Notes: a model not told the origin generated them from the sequence alone. DNA of 64,000 bases from JAAUTT01 sp038213375 (GCA_038213375.1 JBBQTB010000019.1:38850-102849), one strand, 5' to 3'. Positions 45,348 to 55,002 are shown, counted from the stretch's first letter. Translations and numbers: made by a program.

Positions 45348-46361
45348 ATGATACGTAAAATTGGTTTGTTACTATTGGTTTGCTTATTATTTTGCATGTG
45401 CCAGAAAACATTTCTTGGGAGTGACCCGCCATCTTCGCCTGTTAATAATTTCGAAAGTCTATGGAAAAAAATCGATGAGAGATATTCGTTCTTTAATTAT
45501 AAAAATATTGATTGGGATTTAGTACATGAAAAATATCGCCCACGAATTAATGATTCAACTACAGACATACAGTTATTTAGTATATTATTTGAAATGTTGG
45601 CCGAATTAAGAGATGCTCACGTGAACCTGGTTTCCCCTTTCAATGTATCCAGATATGAAGGCGTATTTACAAAAAGCCCCGAAAATTTTAATAATATATT
45701 TGTCAAAAAAAACTATTTAAGGGATAATTATTTTACTACTGGCCCATTAAAGCACCAGCTAATTGCTTCAAATCAGATTGGATATATACGATATTCCAGT
45801 TTTTCGGAGGAAGTATCGGATACCGATCTTGACTTTATAATTGATCGGTTTATGGATACCAAAGGAATAATAATTGATGTGAGAAGTAATGGAGGAGGAT
45901 TTGTTTCAGGGGTTTTAAAAATTAGCAGTCGTTTTACTAGTGAACGAAGTCATATTTACACTTCGTATATTAAAAATGGTCCTGGGCATGACGATTTTGC
46001 TATTCCAAACGAAGTTTATGTTGACCCTGCTTCGAAGAACTTTACGAAAAAAGTATGCATACTTACCAACCGGGGATGTTACAGCGCAACATCATTTTTT
46101 GTTTTAGCAATGCGTAATTTTCCAAATGTTACTATTGTTGGGGACACTACCGGTGGTGGTCTTGGCGCTCCTACAGGGGCCGAACTACCAAATGGCTGGG
46201 GATATAGGTTTTCATCTTCAAGAACATTATCACCCGATGGCGAAAATTTCGAGGATGGAATACCTCCCGATGTTCAGATTAATCTGTTGAAATCGGATGA
46301 GACTGACGGATACGATACAATTATAGAAAAAGCCATAAGTATTATTTTAAACCCAAATTGA
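45348..46361 (+). CDS. S41-family peptidase-like lipoprotein
   Basis: A 337-residue exported protein with a lipoprotein signal (Cys18). A tricorn-core-like N-domain (about 33-95) precedes the S41 catalytic domain. The probable nucleophile is Ser246 in TNRGCYSATSFF. The lysine found about 25 residues later in CtpA-type enzymes is not present; the stretch reads GDTTGGGLGAPTGAEL, as in the tricorn-like S41 group. There is no obvious PDZ domain. It follows the barrel-like gene by 3 bases. The substrate is unknown. Confidence 0.82.
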   Translation: MIRKIGLLLLVCLLFCMCQKTFLGSDPPSSPVNNFESLWKKIDERYSFFNYKNIDWDLVHEKYRPRINDSTTDIQLFSILFEMLAELRDAHVNLVSPFNVSRYEGVFTKSPENFNNIFVKKNYLRDNYFTTGPLKHQLIASNQIGYIRYSSFSEEVSDTDLDFIIDRFMDTKGIIIDVRSNGGGFVSGVLKISSRFTSERSHIYTSYIKNGPGHDDFAIPNEVYVDPASKNFTKKVCILTNRGCYSATSFFVLAMRNFPNVTIVGDTTGGGLGAPTGAELPNGWGYRFSSSRTLSPDGENFEDGIPPDVQINLLKSDETDGYDTIIEKAISIILNPN

Positions 46362-46554
46362 TGGCAAGGCAGTGGAAATGGGTAAACGACATGTTAGTAA
46401 TTATGTGTGATAAGTACTTTTGATGGGTTTAGATAACATACTGTTTGTTAATGTAATACTAATTATATTAGTATCTATATTTTGGTGATTACAATCACCA
46501 GTTTTGAGTGATAAATCTCATTGTAAAAATTTACGTAAACACTATTTTGTTAGG
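46362..46554. other. Intergenic stretch before the second candidate small RNA
   Basis: No reading frame, terminator or repeat is seen in these AT-rich bases. Together with the candidate small RNA, the TetR promoter and the operator this accounts for the 462-base gap between the S41 gene and the TetR start at 46824. Confidence 0.4.
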
Positions 46555-46727
46555 TATATTTGTATAAGAATAATTTTATAATGAATTCAGAAATTTTTTA
46601 TATAATTAGTTTTAAATGGATTTTTGTTAGAAGGGTTAATGTTTTTGGTTTTTGGTTTAGTAGTTTTAATTTTAGGTAAATTTTAGGGTTTTCTCCGGGG
46701 GCATGGTTTCCCCCGGAGTTTTTTTTT
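46555..46727 (+). ncRNA. Candidate small RNA, copy 2, with intrinsic terminator
   Basis: A TATATTTG box (46555-46562) is followed about 160 bases later by a perfect 9-bp stem (46693-46701 with 46710-46718) and nine Ts. The conserved 3' module starts at 46658 and matches copy 1 at 2905 over about 43 bases with a single 1-base gap. The stem differs from copy 1 but keeps pairing. The 5' half is AT-rich and unlike copy 1. No reading frame is present. I infer a second member of the same small-RNA family. Confidence 0.55.
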
Positions 46728-46762
46728 GCTATAAATGATTTTTTAAAAAACATCATAGTTTC

Positions 46763-46792
46763 TTTGAATAATAAAAATCTTTTATATTTTTG
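46763..46792 (+). promoter_or_regulatory. Promoter of the TetR-efflux operon
   Basis: TTTG (46763-46766), 18 bases, TATTTTTG (46785-46792). Transcription would start near 46797, next to the operator palindrome. Confidence 0.6.
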
Positions 46793-46800
46793 CATTATTA

Positions 46801-46822
46801 ATTGAATGAATATTCACTCAAT
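46801..46822. promoter_or_regulatory. Probable TetR operator palindrome
   Basis: A 22-base palindrome centred on TGAATGAATATTCACTCA with only one mismatched base pair. It overlaps the predicted transcription start, as expected for autorepression by the TetR protein encoded right after it. Confidence 0.7.
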
Positions 46823-46823
46823 A

Positions 46824-47408
46824 ATGGCACGATCAATCGACGAATCAAAAATAGCAAGAATTAAAGAAGCTGCATTGCAAATGATTGTTTCCAATGGGCT
46901 TGGTGATGCGTCTATTTCTAAAATTGCAAAAAAAGCGGGTGTTGCCGAAGGGTATTTATATAGCTTTTACAAAGGTAAATCTGAACTCATTCAAGATCTT
47001 TTGTATGTTAATGTGAACGAATTGGCGGATAAACTCGAAGGGTTACTCGCTGACAAATATTCTATAAAAAATATTTTCGAACAGTTAATACGAACTTTGT
47101 TTACAATGGCAAATAATCATCCAGACAGAATAAAATTTCTGTATGTTTTAATGAATGATTACAATTTTAAGATACAAGAAATGCAACGAGAGAGAATTTT
47201 TAATATATGCAAAAAAATAAAGGAAAAAGGACAAATGTTGGGTGAGATTCTACCGCATATCGATGAGGAGGATATCTATCTGGTAGGGGTGACTTATCCT
47301 ATCCAGTTTATTAACCATCGGCTCAAAGCATTTTTCTATCGTTCGGAACTAGGTGAGCCTGAAATTGAAAAAGTATTAGGTATTTGTAAAAATTTATTGG
47401 AAAGATAA
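46824..47408 (+). CDS. TetR/AcrR-family repressor of the efflux operon
   Basis: A 194-residue regulator if it starts at 46824 (MARSIDESKI). An in-frame ATG at 46806 lies inside the operator palindrome and is less likely. The N-terminal helix-turn-helix is ARIKEAALQMIVSNGLGDASISKIAKKAGVAEGYLYSFYKGKSEL. The C-terminal ligand domain is typical in size. It heads the TolC-HlyD-ABC run with a 5-base gap and probably represses it by binding the palindrome at 46801-46822. Confidence 0.9.
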   Translation: MARSIDESKIARIKEAALQMIVSNGLGDASISKIAKKAGVAEGYLYSFYKGKSELIQDLLYVNVNELADKLEGLLADKYSIKNIFEQLIRTLFTMANNHPDRIKFLYVLMNDYNFKIQEMQRERIFNICKKIKEKGQMLGEILPHIDEEDIYLVGVTYPIQFINHRLKAFFYRSELGEPEIEKVLGICKNLLER

Positions 47409-47413
47409 GAAGT

Positions 47414-48943
47414 ATGAAAGCTGAAACACGCTTGTCTTTAATGACGTTATTTGTGTTTATGGTATCTGTTTATTTTGCTGGAGCGCAGGATTCAACTACT
47501 ATACTAAAATTAACATTCGATCAGGCATGGGAGCAGACAAGTCGCAATAGCCATGTAATGAAACAGGTTCAATACCTTCAGCAGGAAAAAGATATGGAGG
47601 CAAAAGCCACTAAAGGACTCTATATGCCTAAAGTTGGTATTTCCGCTGTGTATATGTTTATGTCCGATGACCTTACTTTGGATTTGACACCTGTAAAGAA
47701 TACAATTACTCCAATTTACAGTGCTCTTGGAAATTACGGAGTTTTTAGCGGAGTGCCAAATCCTGCTGTACCAACAACAGTTTTGCCTGATAACATGTCG
47801 ACACAAGCAGTTCGTTCGCAGTTTAAAGATGGGCTACAACAAATTGAAAGTGCAGATTGGAACAAAATGATACAGAAAAAACAATTTGGAACTGTTGCCG
47901 CAACTTTTCAATGGCCAATATTTTATGGTGGTAAAATAGGCGTGGCCAACAAAGTTGCTAAGATAGAACAAAAGGAAACTGGCGAAGTTGCGCGTCAGAA
48001 AGAAGGCGAACTGATGAGTGAACTGACAGAACGCTATTACGGACTTTGCTTAGCTAAGCAGGCAATAACCGTTCGGCTTGATGTATTCAATGGCATTGAA
48101 GCACATCTGCACGATGCGGAAAAGATGCAAAAAGAAGGACTAATAGCCAATGCAGATGTGTTACATGCGCGTCTTTATCATGCTCAGGCCGAAAGGGAGT
48201 TAACAAAATCAAGGAGAACGGCAGGCATTCTTAACCAAGCATTAAACAATACGATAGCAATTGAAAAGGAAGCTTCTATTGAACCTATTTCTGAACTATT
48301 CTACGTGAACTCTGTTGAATCGCTTCAATTTTTCAAATCAACGGCTGCAACTAAAAATCCATTGCTGATGCAGATGAAAAATAAAAAATTATTGGTTGAA
48401 CAAAGTTACAAGGTGGAAAAAGCTGAATATCTGCCACAGGTGGCGTTACAGGGAATGTACGACATAGTAAATAAGGATTTATCACCCTATACGCCAACCT
48501 GGATGCTTGGTGTTGGTATGAAATGGACACTTTTCGATGGCGCCTCCAGGTCACGGAAGGTAAAGTCAGCCTATTATAAAATTAATCAGGTAGAAGAAAT
48601 AAAACTGAAAGCGGAATCTGATATTTCAATGATAGTGGAAAAATTGTATAACGAATTAAGCATGTACAGGGAACAATTAAAGGAACTAGAGTCAGCCAAA
48701 ACCTTTGCGGAAGAATATCTAAGGGTCAGAGAAAAAGCATTTCATGAAGAAATGACCAATGCTACTGATGTGGTTGATGCAAATCTTGGTCTTGCACAGG
48801 TTCGGATGGAGAGGTTACAGGCAATGTACGGCTATGATCTTACTCTGGCCAAATTGCTCCAATATTCGGGCATACCTGAGGAATTCAGAAATTACCGCCA
48901 ACGTAACGATGCCAAAATGGAAAGTTATAAATCTGAAAAATAG
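47414..48943 (+). CDS. TolC-family outer-membrane efflux protein
   Basis: A 509-residue channel protein with a signal peptide (cut near GAQDS, about 24). Two TolC-like repeats with long coiled-coil helices are seen; AEKMQKEGLIANADVLHARLYHAQAERELTKSRR and EKAFHEEMTNATDVVDANLGLAQVRMERL are the family's signature helices. It provides the outer-membrane exit for the HlyD and ABC components encoded next. Confidence 0.92.
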   Translation: MKAETRLSLMTLFVFMVSVYFAGAQDSTTILKLTFDQAWEQTSRNSHVMKQVQYLQQEKDMEAKATKGLYMPKVGISAVYMFMSDDLTLDLTPVKNTITPIYSALGNYGVFSGVPNPAVPTTVLPDNMSTQAVRSQFKDGLQQIESADWNKMIQKKQFGTVAATFQWPIFYGGKIGVANKVAKIEQKETGEVARQKEGELMSELTERYYGLCLAKQAITVRLDVFNGIEAHLHDAEKMQKEGLIANADVLHARLYHAQAERELTKSRRTAGILNQALNNTIAIEKEASIEPISELFYVNSVESLQFFKSTAATKNPLLMQMKNKKLLVEQSYKVEKAEYLPQVALQGMYDIVNKDLSPYTPTWMLGVGMKWTLFDGASRSRKVKSAYYKINQVEEIKLKAESDISMIVEKLYNELSMYREQLKELESAKTFAEEYLRVREKAFHEEMTNATDVVDANLGLAQVRMERLQAMYGYDLTLAKLLQYSGIPEEFRNYRQRNDAKMESYKSEK

Positions 48944-48971
48944 AATATCTCATTTGAAACTAATATAATTT

Positions 48972-49973
48972 ATGAACAAGAAGGGGAATTGGCTTGCTGC
49001 CTTTGGAATTGTAGCGTTGATTATTTTTATGATAACCTCCATTTGGATAATTAGTCGGCCCAAACCTATAGAAATTCAGGGGGAAGTTGAAGCAACACAA
49101 ATTAAGGTTGCTTCTAAAATTGTAGGGCGAATCGATAGTCTACCAGTACATAAAGGCGATGTAGTTAAAAAAGGTCAGTTACTATTTACTCTAAGCAGTC
49201 CTGAAATTGAAGCTAAATTAGCTCAGGCGAAAGCTGGTTTAAAAGGAGCCGAAGCTCAGAGTTCAAAAGCAAAAGCTGGTGCCCAGATTGAAGATATTCA
49301 GGCAGCCTATAACTCATATTTAAAAGCTCAGGCAGCCAGTGAGTTTGCCGAAAAAACGTATCAACGTATTAACAATCTGTACAAAGAAGGTGTAATGCCA
49401 GCTCAAAAACGCGATGAAGCGGAAACTCAATTAAGAGCTGCGAGTGAAACCGCTAATGTAGCAAAAGCTGTTTGGGAGAAAGTTAAAAAAGGCACCAGAA
49501 TAGAGGATAAAGATGCGGCTTTAGCCATGGTTGCAAGAGCTGAAGGAGTAATTAGTGAGGTACAGTCTTATTTGCATGAAACAATTATTTTAGCTCCCAT
49601 TGATGGGGAAATAGCCAATATTATTGCAGAATCAGGAGAATTGATATCAGCCGGATATCCTGTTGTAACTATCGTAAGATTAGATGATTGTTGGGTTACC
49701 TTTAATCTGCGCGAGGATTTGTTGGCTTCTATTCACAAAGGAAGTGTTTTTGCCGCTAAATTTCCCGCTTTAAAAAATAAAGAGATCAACTTGAAAGTGA
49801 CATATATCACAGCGCTGGGGAGTTTTGCTACTTGGAATGCAACAAAAACCACCGGCGACTTTGACATGAAAACATTCGAAATACACGCGGTACCTGTCGA
49901 TAAAATTGCTGGTTTACGGCCTGGAATGAGTGCTTTGGTTGATTGGAAGAAAGTGAAGGCCTCTGAGAAATAA
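48972..49973 (+). CDS. HlyD-family periplasmic adaptor
   Basis: A 333-residue membrane-fusion protein: one N-terminal helix (about 8-27), a biotinyl-lipoyl-like strand set (IQGEVEATQIKVASKIVGRIDSLPVHKGDVVKKGQLLF), a coiled-coil hairpin (about 75-175) and the matching lipoyl half (TIILAPIDGEIANIIAESGELISAGYPVVTIV). It joins the TolC channel to the inner-membrane ABC permeases. Confidence 0.92.
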   Translation: MNKKGNWLAAFGIVALIIFMITSIWIISRPKPIEIQGEVEATQIKVASKIVGRIDSLPVHKGDVVKKGQLLFTLSSPEIEAKLAQAKAGLKGAEAQSSKAKAGAQIEDIQAAYNSYLKAQAASEFAEKTYQRINNLYKEGVMPAQKRDEAETQLRAASETANVAKAVWEKVKKGTRIEDKDAALAMVARAEGVISEVQSYLHETIILAPIDGEIANIIAESGELISAGYPVVTIVRLDDCWVTFNLREDLLASIHKGSVFAAKFPALKNKEINLKVTYITALGSFATWNATKTTGDFDMKTFEIHAVPVDKIAGLRPGMSALVDWKKVKASEK

Positions 49974-50032
49974 TAAGAATTTGGAAGGATAGAAGCTCGA
50001 AGAATGAATAGGGAACCATCAACATTTAGTAA

Positions 50033-51208
50033 ATGAAAAAGATAGATCATTTTATAGATACTATATGGCGTGAATTTCATCGATTTCGCAAGGATCGTAC
50101 GTTGCAATTTATTACTATTGCCGGACCGTTAATTGCTTTTACTCTGGTAGCTTGGATTTTCTCGGCCAATGTACCACGCGAACTTCCTGTTGCTATTGTC
50201 GATTTAGATAATACTGCTTTGTCAAGACAAATTGCCCGAATGGTGGATGCAACGGCCATTGCGGCTATTAACCGAAACTATACTAGTTTAGCCGAAGCCC
50301 AAAAGGCTATCGAAGAGGGAAATGCTGATGGTGTTCTTTGTATTCCGGAAGGTACCGAAAAGGATATTTATCGAGGAAACACTGCTAAAATTGCTTTATA
50401 CATAAATAACGCCAATGTTTTAAAAGGAGGTATGCTAAATAGTGGCATTCGTAAAGCCATGAGTACCATTTCGGCAGGAATCAAATTACAAATTCAAATG
50501 AAAAACGGGCTAACACAAGATCAAGCAAGGTCACGTGTGCTGCCGGTACAACTGCGACAGGTGCTTCTGTTTAATCCATATTCAAGTTATTCCTATTATC
50601 TTTCGGCAGGTCTTATGCCAGTGTTGCTGATTGTCTTTGTTCTTCTGGGAACTATTTATGTTATCGGCGACGAATTATACCGAGGTGCCGGATCGCAATG
50701 GATACGTAGCGGAGGTGGTAATTTTATGATCGCTTTATTGGGCAAATTGTTGCCTTATACCATTATATTTTTTTCTTTAGCAATGGTATTGAACCTTATT
50801 CTTTTCAAAACGCTGGGAATGCCATTGCATGGCAATTTTTCTATAATTTTGATTGGAGAATTTCTGTTGATACTTAGTTATCAGAGTCTGGCTATTTTTC
50901 TGGTAGCAGTAACTTCAAACCTTCGTTTGAGTTTATCTCTTGGAAGTGCCTACAGCATGTTGGCTCTTACCTATTCGGGTCTCACCTTTCCTGTTTTTGG
51001 TATGGCTCCTATAAGTCAAGCTATTGCGGGAATGTTTCCTTTTACTTATTGGATGAAAATTCTAATTAGCCAATCATTAAGAGGTGAACCCTTACAACAT
51101 GGACTTTTACCTTTGCTTGCTTTGCTGCTGTTTACTTTGTTTGGGCTGCTGTTTATTCCCCTTCTTCGATATATGTTGTTAAATAGAAAACGGTGGGGTA
51201 AAATTTAA
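50033..51208 (+). CDS. ABC-2 type transporter permease (first)
   Basis: A 391-residue permease of the YhhJ/YbhR group. An N-terminal helix (about 27-46) is followed by a periplasmic domain (ELPVAIVDLDNTALSRQIARMVDAT, IEEGNADGVLCIPEGTEKDIYRG) and five or six C-terminal helices from about 190. No ATPase gene lies in this operon, so the energy source is either encoded elsewhere or absent. It is paired with the next permease. Confidence 0.88.
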   Translation: MKKIDHFIDTIWREFHRFRKDRTLQFITIAGPLIAFTLVAWIFSANVPRELPVAIVDLDNTALSRQIARMVDATAIAAINRNYTSLAEAQKAIEEGNADGVLCIPEGTEKDIYRGNTAKIALYINNANVLKGGMLNSGIRKAMSTISAGIKLQIQMKNGLTQDQARSRVLPVQLRQVLLFNPYSSYSYYLSAGLMPVLLIVFVLLGTIYVIGDELYRGAGSQWIRSGGGNFMIALLGKLLPYTIIFFSLAMVLNLILFKTLGMPLHGNFSIILIGEFLLILSYQSLAIFLVAVTSNLRLSLSLGSAYSMLALTYSGLTFPVFGMAPISQAIAGMFPFTYWMKILISQSLRGEPLQHGLLPLLALLLFTLFGLLFIPLLRYMLLNRKRWGKI

Positions 51209-51219
51209 AGAAGTGTTGT

Positions 51220-52473
51220 ATGGGGGAAAGAATTTTAAATGGAACAAAAGAGGTAGGCCGTTTTTTTATCGATGAAGTTAAACTTATTGTTACCGATGCC
51301 GGAACTGTTTTGTTCTTTATTATTGCCATGTTTATCTATTCACTTCTCTATACCTGGGGCTACGAGAAGGAAACGGTGCGAGATCTTCCGGTAGCTTTGG
51401 TTGATCTCGATCATTCAGCCACAAGCCGGCAGTTTAGTAGGATGGCTGATGCCACAGAACAGCTTCATGTTTCATGCAAGCCCGGAAGTTTAAAAGAAGC
51501 TGAGGATTTGTTTTATGATGGTGAGGTATATGGAGTGTTACTAATTCCTGAAAACTTTGAAAAAGATATTCTCAATGCGAGACGCACAAGTTTAACAGCA
51601 TATTGCGATGCTAGCTATTTTATGCTTTATAAACAGGTATATGCCGGAGCTATTTATTCAAGCGGAACATTTGGTGCAGGTGTTGAAATTAAGCGCTTCA
51701 TGGCCGAAGGGAAAAGTTTAATACAAGCTTCTGATTTGCAGGATCCTATTAAGGTAGATTTATATAATTTATACAATCCTTCGGGTGGTTATGGCAGTTT
51801 TGTTATGCCGGGAATGATTATTCTCATTATGCAACAATTATTGTTGGTTGGTATTGGTATGCTTGGCGGGACAATTCGAGAAAAAAAGAAATTTCTTCAA
51901 ATGAATAGTTCTGTAATTCGCCGACATGGAGCTACGAGGCTTGTTTTTGCCAAGGCAAGCGCATATGTCGCTATGTTTCTTTTTACATCTTTATTTTCTA
52001 TGGGAATATTGCACAAATGGTTTTCGTTTCCGGACAAAGCCCATTTTTGGCCTATTGTAACTATGCTAATCCCATACCTTTATGCCGTTTCGTTTTTTGG
52101 ACTTTCAATAAGTATGTTATTTAAAGAACGTGTTCAGTCCATTTTATTTATGGTGTTTATTTCCCCATTGGTGGTTTTTATGAGTGGGATTTCGTGGCCC
52201 ATATCTTCATTACCGCCTGTGCTTCATCTTGTTTCACATATATTTCCAAGTACATACATGATTCCTGCATACTTAAGAATGCGCTTGTATGGTGCTGGTC
52301 TGGAATCAGTTCATTTCGAATGGGGAATGATGCTCCTTCAGATGGTGGTTTATTATGTATTGGCTTGTTATTCGTACAGATTAGCCATCAGACGATTCGG
52401 AAAAAAAATCGGATCCAGCATTGTTTGGTCGAACGATTCAGCGTTTTACGATCCCAAAGAAGAGGATATTTAA
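51220..52473 (+). CDS. ABC-2 type transporter permease (second)
   Basis: A 417-residue permease homologous to the first, with the same layout (LPVALVDLDHSATSRQFSRMADAT, LFYDGEVYGVLLIPENFEKDILN). It probably forms a heterodimer with its neighbour. The gene begins 11 bases after the first permease and its 3' end overlaps the convergent TetR gene by 36 bases. No nucleotide-binding subunit is present in the operon. Confidence 0.88.
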   Translation: MGERILNGTKEVGRFFIDEVKLIVTDAGTVLFFIIAMFIYSLLYTWGYEKETVRDLPVALVDLDHSATSRQFSRMADATEQLHVSCKPGSLKEAEDLFYDGEVYGVLLIPENFEKDILNARRTSLTAYCDASYFMLYKQVYAGAIYSSGTFGAGVEIKRFMAEGKSLIQASDLQDPIKVDLYNLYNPSGGYGSFVMPGMIILIMQQLLLVGIGMLGGTIREKKKFLQMNSSVIRRHGATRLVFAKASAYVAMFLFTSLFSMGILHKWFSFPDKAHFWPIVTMLIPYLYAVSFFGLSISMLFKERVQSILFMVFISPLVVFMSGISWPISSLPPVLHLVSHIFPSTYMIPAYLRMRLYGAGLESVHFEWGMMLLQMVVYYVLACYSYRLAIRRFGKKIGSSIVWSNDSAFYDPKEEDI

Positions 52474-53019
52474 GAGATGATGAATACGGTCATCCAGATT
52501 GATCTGGTTATTGTATTTAAAGAGAGGGATTTCCAGACCTTTCAATGCTGTAACGATAGCTATGGCGGCTAACTCGGTATTATCGATATTGAACTTATTC
52601 TGTAAAACACCTTCTTTAAGGAAACCTTCAACTAAAAGCATTTCATCTTTGTCGTATTTTTCCCTGATTTTGTTGATGAAATCCAAATTCGTCATAAATT
52701 CGTTTTTGATGGCTTCGTAAAAATTAACCATGGCAATAAACGTTTTCATGCGCACTGTAACGTAAACCTTTACTTTTTCGACCGGATCGTGGATGTTGGA
52801 AAGCGCATCGTGAATTTCGTTACTCAATATAACAGCCTCTTTTTCAATTACTGCCTTGTATATTTCCTCTTTACTGGTAAAGTAATAGTAGATCGAACTT
52901 TTCCCTTTTCTTACGCTTTGTGCAATCTCGTCCATGGTAGTTTTTCTGAATCCATATTTGCTGAAAATCTGACGGGATGATTCAATGATTTGGTCTCTAA
53001 TACCTTCTTTTACAACCAT
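52438..53019 (-). CDS. TetR-family regulator (convergent with efflux operon)
   Basis: A 193-residue regulator with a clear N-terminal helix-turn-helix (IIESSRQIFSKYGFRKTTMDEIAQSVRKGKSSIYYYFTSKEEIY). It differs from the first TetR of this locus. Its last 36 bases overlap the end of the second permease gene on the other strand. Upstream, an ATAAA/TTTAT inverted repeat (53033-53046) and two AAATACGT copies 21 bases apart (53035 and 53056) could be its operator. The target genes are unknown; the family resembles fatty-acid or stress TetRs. Confidence 0.88.
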   Translation of the reverse strand: MVVKEGIRDQIIESSRQIFSKYGFRKTTMDEIAQSVRKGKSSIYYYFTSKEEIYKAVIEKEAVILSNEIHDALSNIHDPVEKVKVYVTVRMKTFIAMVNFYEAIKNEFMTNLDFINKIREKYDKDEMLLVEGFLKEGVLQNKFNIDNTELAAIAIVTALKGLEIPLFKYNNQINLDDRIHHLLNILFFGIVKR

Positions 53020-53163
53020 TTTGAATTAATTGATAAATACGTTTATGAGACCTTAAAATACGTCACATTTTCTATATTTCAAATTGATTCTGAATATTTG
53101 GGTCGAGAAGTCGAAAAAATATTTTGACTGGAAGGTTTTGGCTATTAATAAAGCTCTAATTTT

Positions 53164-55002
53164 GTGGCTGTGAAAGAAACGATAAAAAAAATACCAATTG
53201 AGTTACTGGCTCCGGCCCGTAATGTCGATTTTGGGAAAGCTGCAATAAATCATGGAGCGGATGCTGTTTACATAGGGGCTTCGCACTTTGGAGCCCGATC
53301 TGCTGCCGGCAATACTATCAGCGAAATTGAAGAATTAATTCGTTATGCTCACTTTTATCGTGCAAAGGTTTATGCAACGTTAAATACCATCTTGTACGAT
53401 AATGAATTAAATGATGTTAAAAAGCTAATTGAAAATTTATACGAGTCGGCCATTGATGGAATTATAATACAGGACATGGGTATTCTTGAGATGGATTTGC
53501 CTCCTGTACGATTGATTGCCAGCACTCAAACTCATAATAACTCTGCCGAAAAAGTTTCTTTTCTTGAGAAGGTCGGTTTTTCTCGAATTATTCTCGCTCG
53601 CGAACTTTCTCTTCATGAGATTCAAACCATTCGAAATCAAACATCTGCCGAACTTGAATTTTTTGTACATGGCGCTTTGTGCGTTTCTTTCAGCGGACAA
53701 TGTTATATGAGTCATGCCATTTGTAAAAGAAGTGGTAATCGTGGTGAATGTGCACAGCCATGTCGATCGGTTTACAATTTACTCGACAAAGACCAAAATA
53801 TTCTAATAAAAAACAAACATCTTCTTTCGTTAAAGGACTTGCAGTTATCTGATTCTCTTGAACATCTTCTTGACGTGGGAATTACATCCTTTAAAATTGA
53901 AGGTCGTCTCAAGGATATTGCTTATGTAAAAAATATAGTTTCTCATTATCGTGTCAAATTGGATAAAATTCTGAAAAACAGAACGGAATACGGTATAAGT
54001 TCTTCAGGAAAATCTGAATTGTCTTTTCAACCTGATCCTGCGCGAACTTTTAACCGTGGATATACAACTTATTTTTTGAACGGACGAACAGAAAAGATAG
54101 CATCGTTTCTAACACAAAAATCTCTGGGAAAAAAAATTGGAATTATTACAGAAATTGAAAAAAACTGGTTTAAGATACAGGGAGAAAAGCTGTTCAACGG
54201 AGATGGAATTTGCTTTTTTCATACCAAAGGATTAGAAGGCACTTTGATTAACAGAGTTGAGGGGGAAAAGGTTTTTCCAAGCCAAATGGATGAGTTGTAT
54301 GTTGGATTGGAAATTTTCCGTAATCACGACCATGAATTTGAAAAAACTCTTAACAATAGCAATAATAAGAGAAGAATTGAGGTTGAAATTATATTGGCCG
54401 AAATTCCCAGTGGGTTTAAATTATCTTTGGTGGACGAGGATGGCATTTATGCTGAAGTATCTGAGGCAATCGAGAAAGTAGTTGCTGATAAGCCCGATGC
54501 TGCCAAGGAATTAATCATATGCCAACTGGGAAAGTTGGGCGATACACAATTTAAATGTAGCTCCGTTACCCTGCAATTGAGTTTTGTGCCTTTTATTCGG
54601 ACATCCACATTAAATCAGATGCGCCGAAATACTGTGGGGAGGTTGAATGAAAACAGATTACGAAGTATTGTTAGTCCGATTTTTATTCATGCAACTTCTG
54701 ATATCCTTTATCCACAAAAAAATCTGACATATTTAGCAAATGTTTCGAACCAATTGGCGAAAAAATTCTACGAAAGACATGGGGTTGAGAATATTGAGTC
54801 TGCATTTGAACTTTCTCAATCATTGCAAGAAAGAGAAGTCATGACAACAAAACATTGTATTAGATACCATCTGGATGCTTGTCCCATTCATCAAAAATCG
54901 ATTAAAAAGTTAAATGAGCCTTTGTTTTTGCAGGATAATCATCACAAATACCGGCTGGATTTCGATTGTAAACTATGCATCATGAAAGTAATACTGATAT
55001 GA
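53164..55002 (+). CDS. U32-family protein, RlhA/TrhP-like RNA hydroxylation factor
   Basis: A 612-residue protein that starts at GTG (53164; a second GTG at 53170 is possible). ELLAPARNVDFGKAAINHGADAVYIGA begins the U32 barrel, and FVHGALCVSFSGQCYMSHAICKRSGNRGECAQPCR is the U32 signature with its cysteines. The length and the C-terminal region with KHCIRYHLDACP and DCKLC fit the longer RlhA-like group, known for prephenate-dependent hydroxylation of 23S rRNA in E. coli, more than a peptidase. It overlaps the next methyltransferase gene by an ATGA. Confidence 0.88.
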   Translation: MAVKETIKKIPIELLAPARNVDFGKAAINHGADAVYIGASHFGARSAAGNTISEIEELIRYAHFYRAKVYATLNTILYDNELNDVKKLIENLYESAIDGIIIQDMGILEMDLPPVRLIASTQTHNNSAEKVSFLEKVGFSRIILARELSLHEIQTIRNQTSAELEFFVHGALCVSFSGQCYMSHAICKRSGNRGECAQPCRSVYNLLDKDQNILIKNKHLLSLKDLQLSDSLEHLLDVGITSFKIEGRLKDIAYVKNIVSHYRVKLDKILKNRTEYGISSSGKSELSFQPDPARTFNRGYTTYFLNGRTEKIASFLTQKSLGKKIGIITEIEKNWFKIQGEKLFNGDGICFFHTKGLEGTLINRVEGEKVFPSQMDELYVGLEIFRNHDHEFEKTLNNSNNKRRIEVEIILAEIPSGFKLSLVDEDGIYAEVSEAIEKVVADKPDAAKELIICQLGKLGDTQFKCSSVTLQLSFVPFIRTSTLNQMRRNTVGRLNENRLRSIVSPIFIHATSDILYPQKNLTYLANVSNQLAKKFYERHGVENIESAFELSQSLQEREVMTTKHCIRYHLDACPIHQKSIKKLNEPLFLQDNHHKYRLDFDCKLCIMKVILI

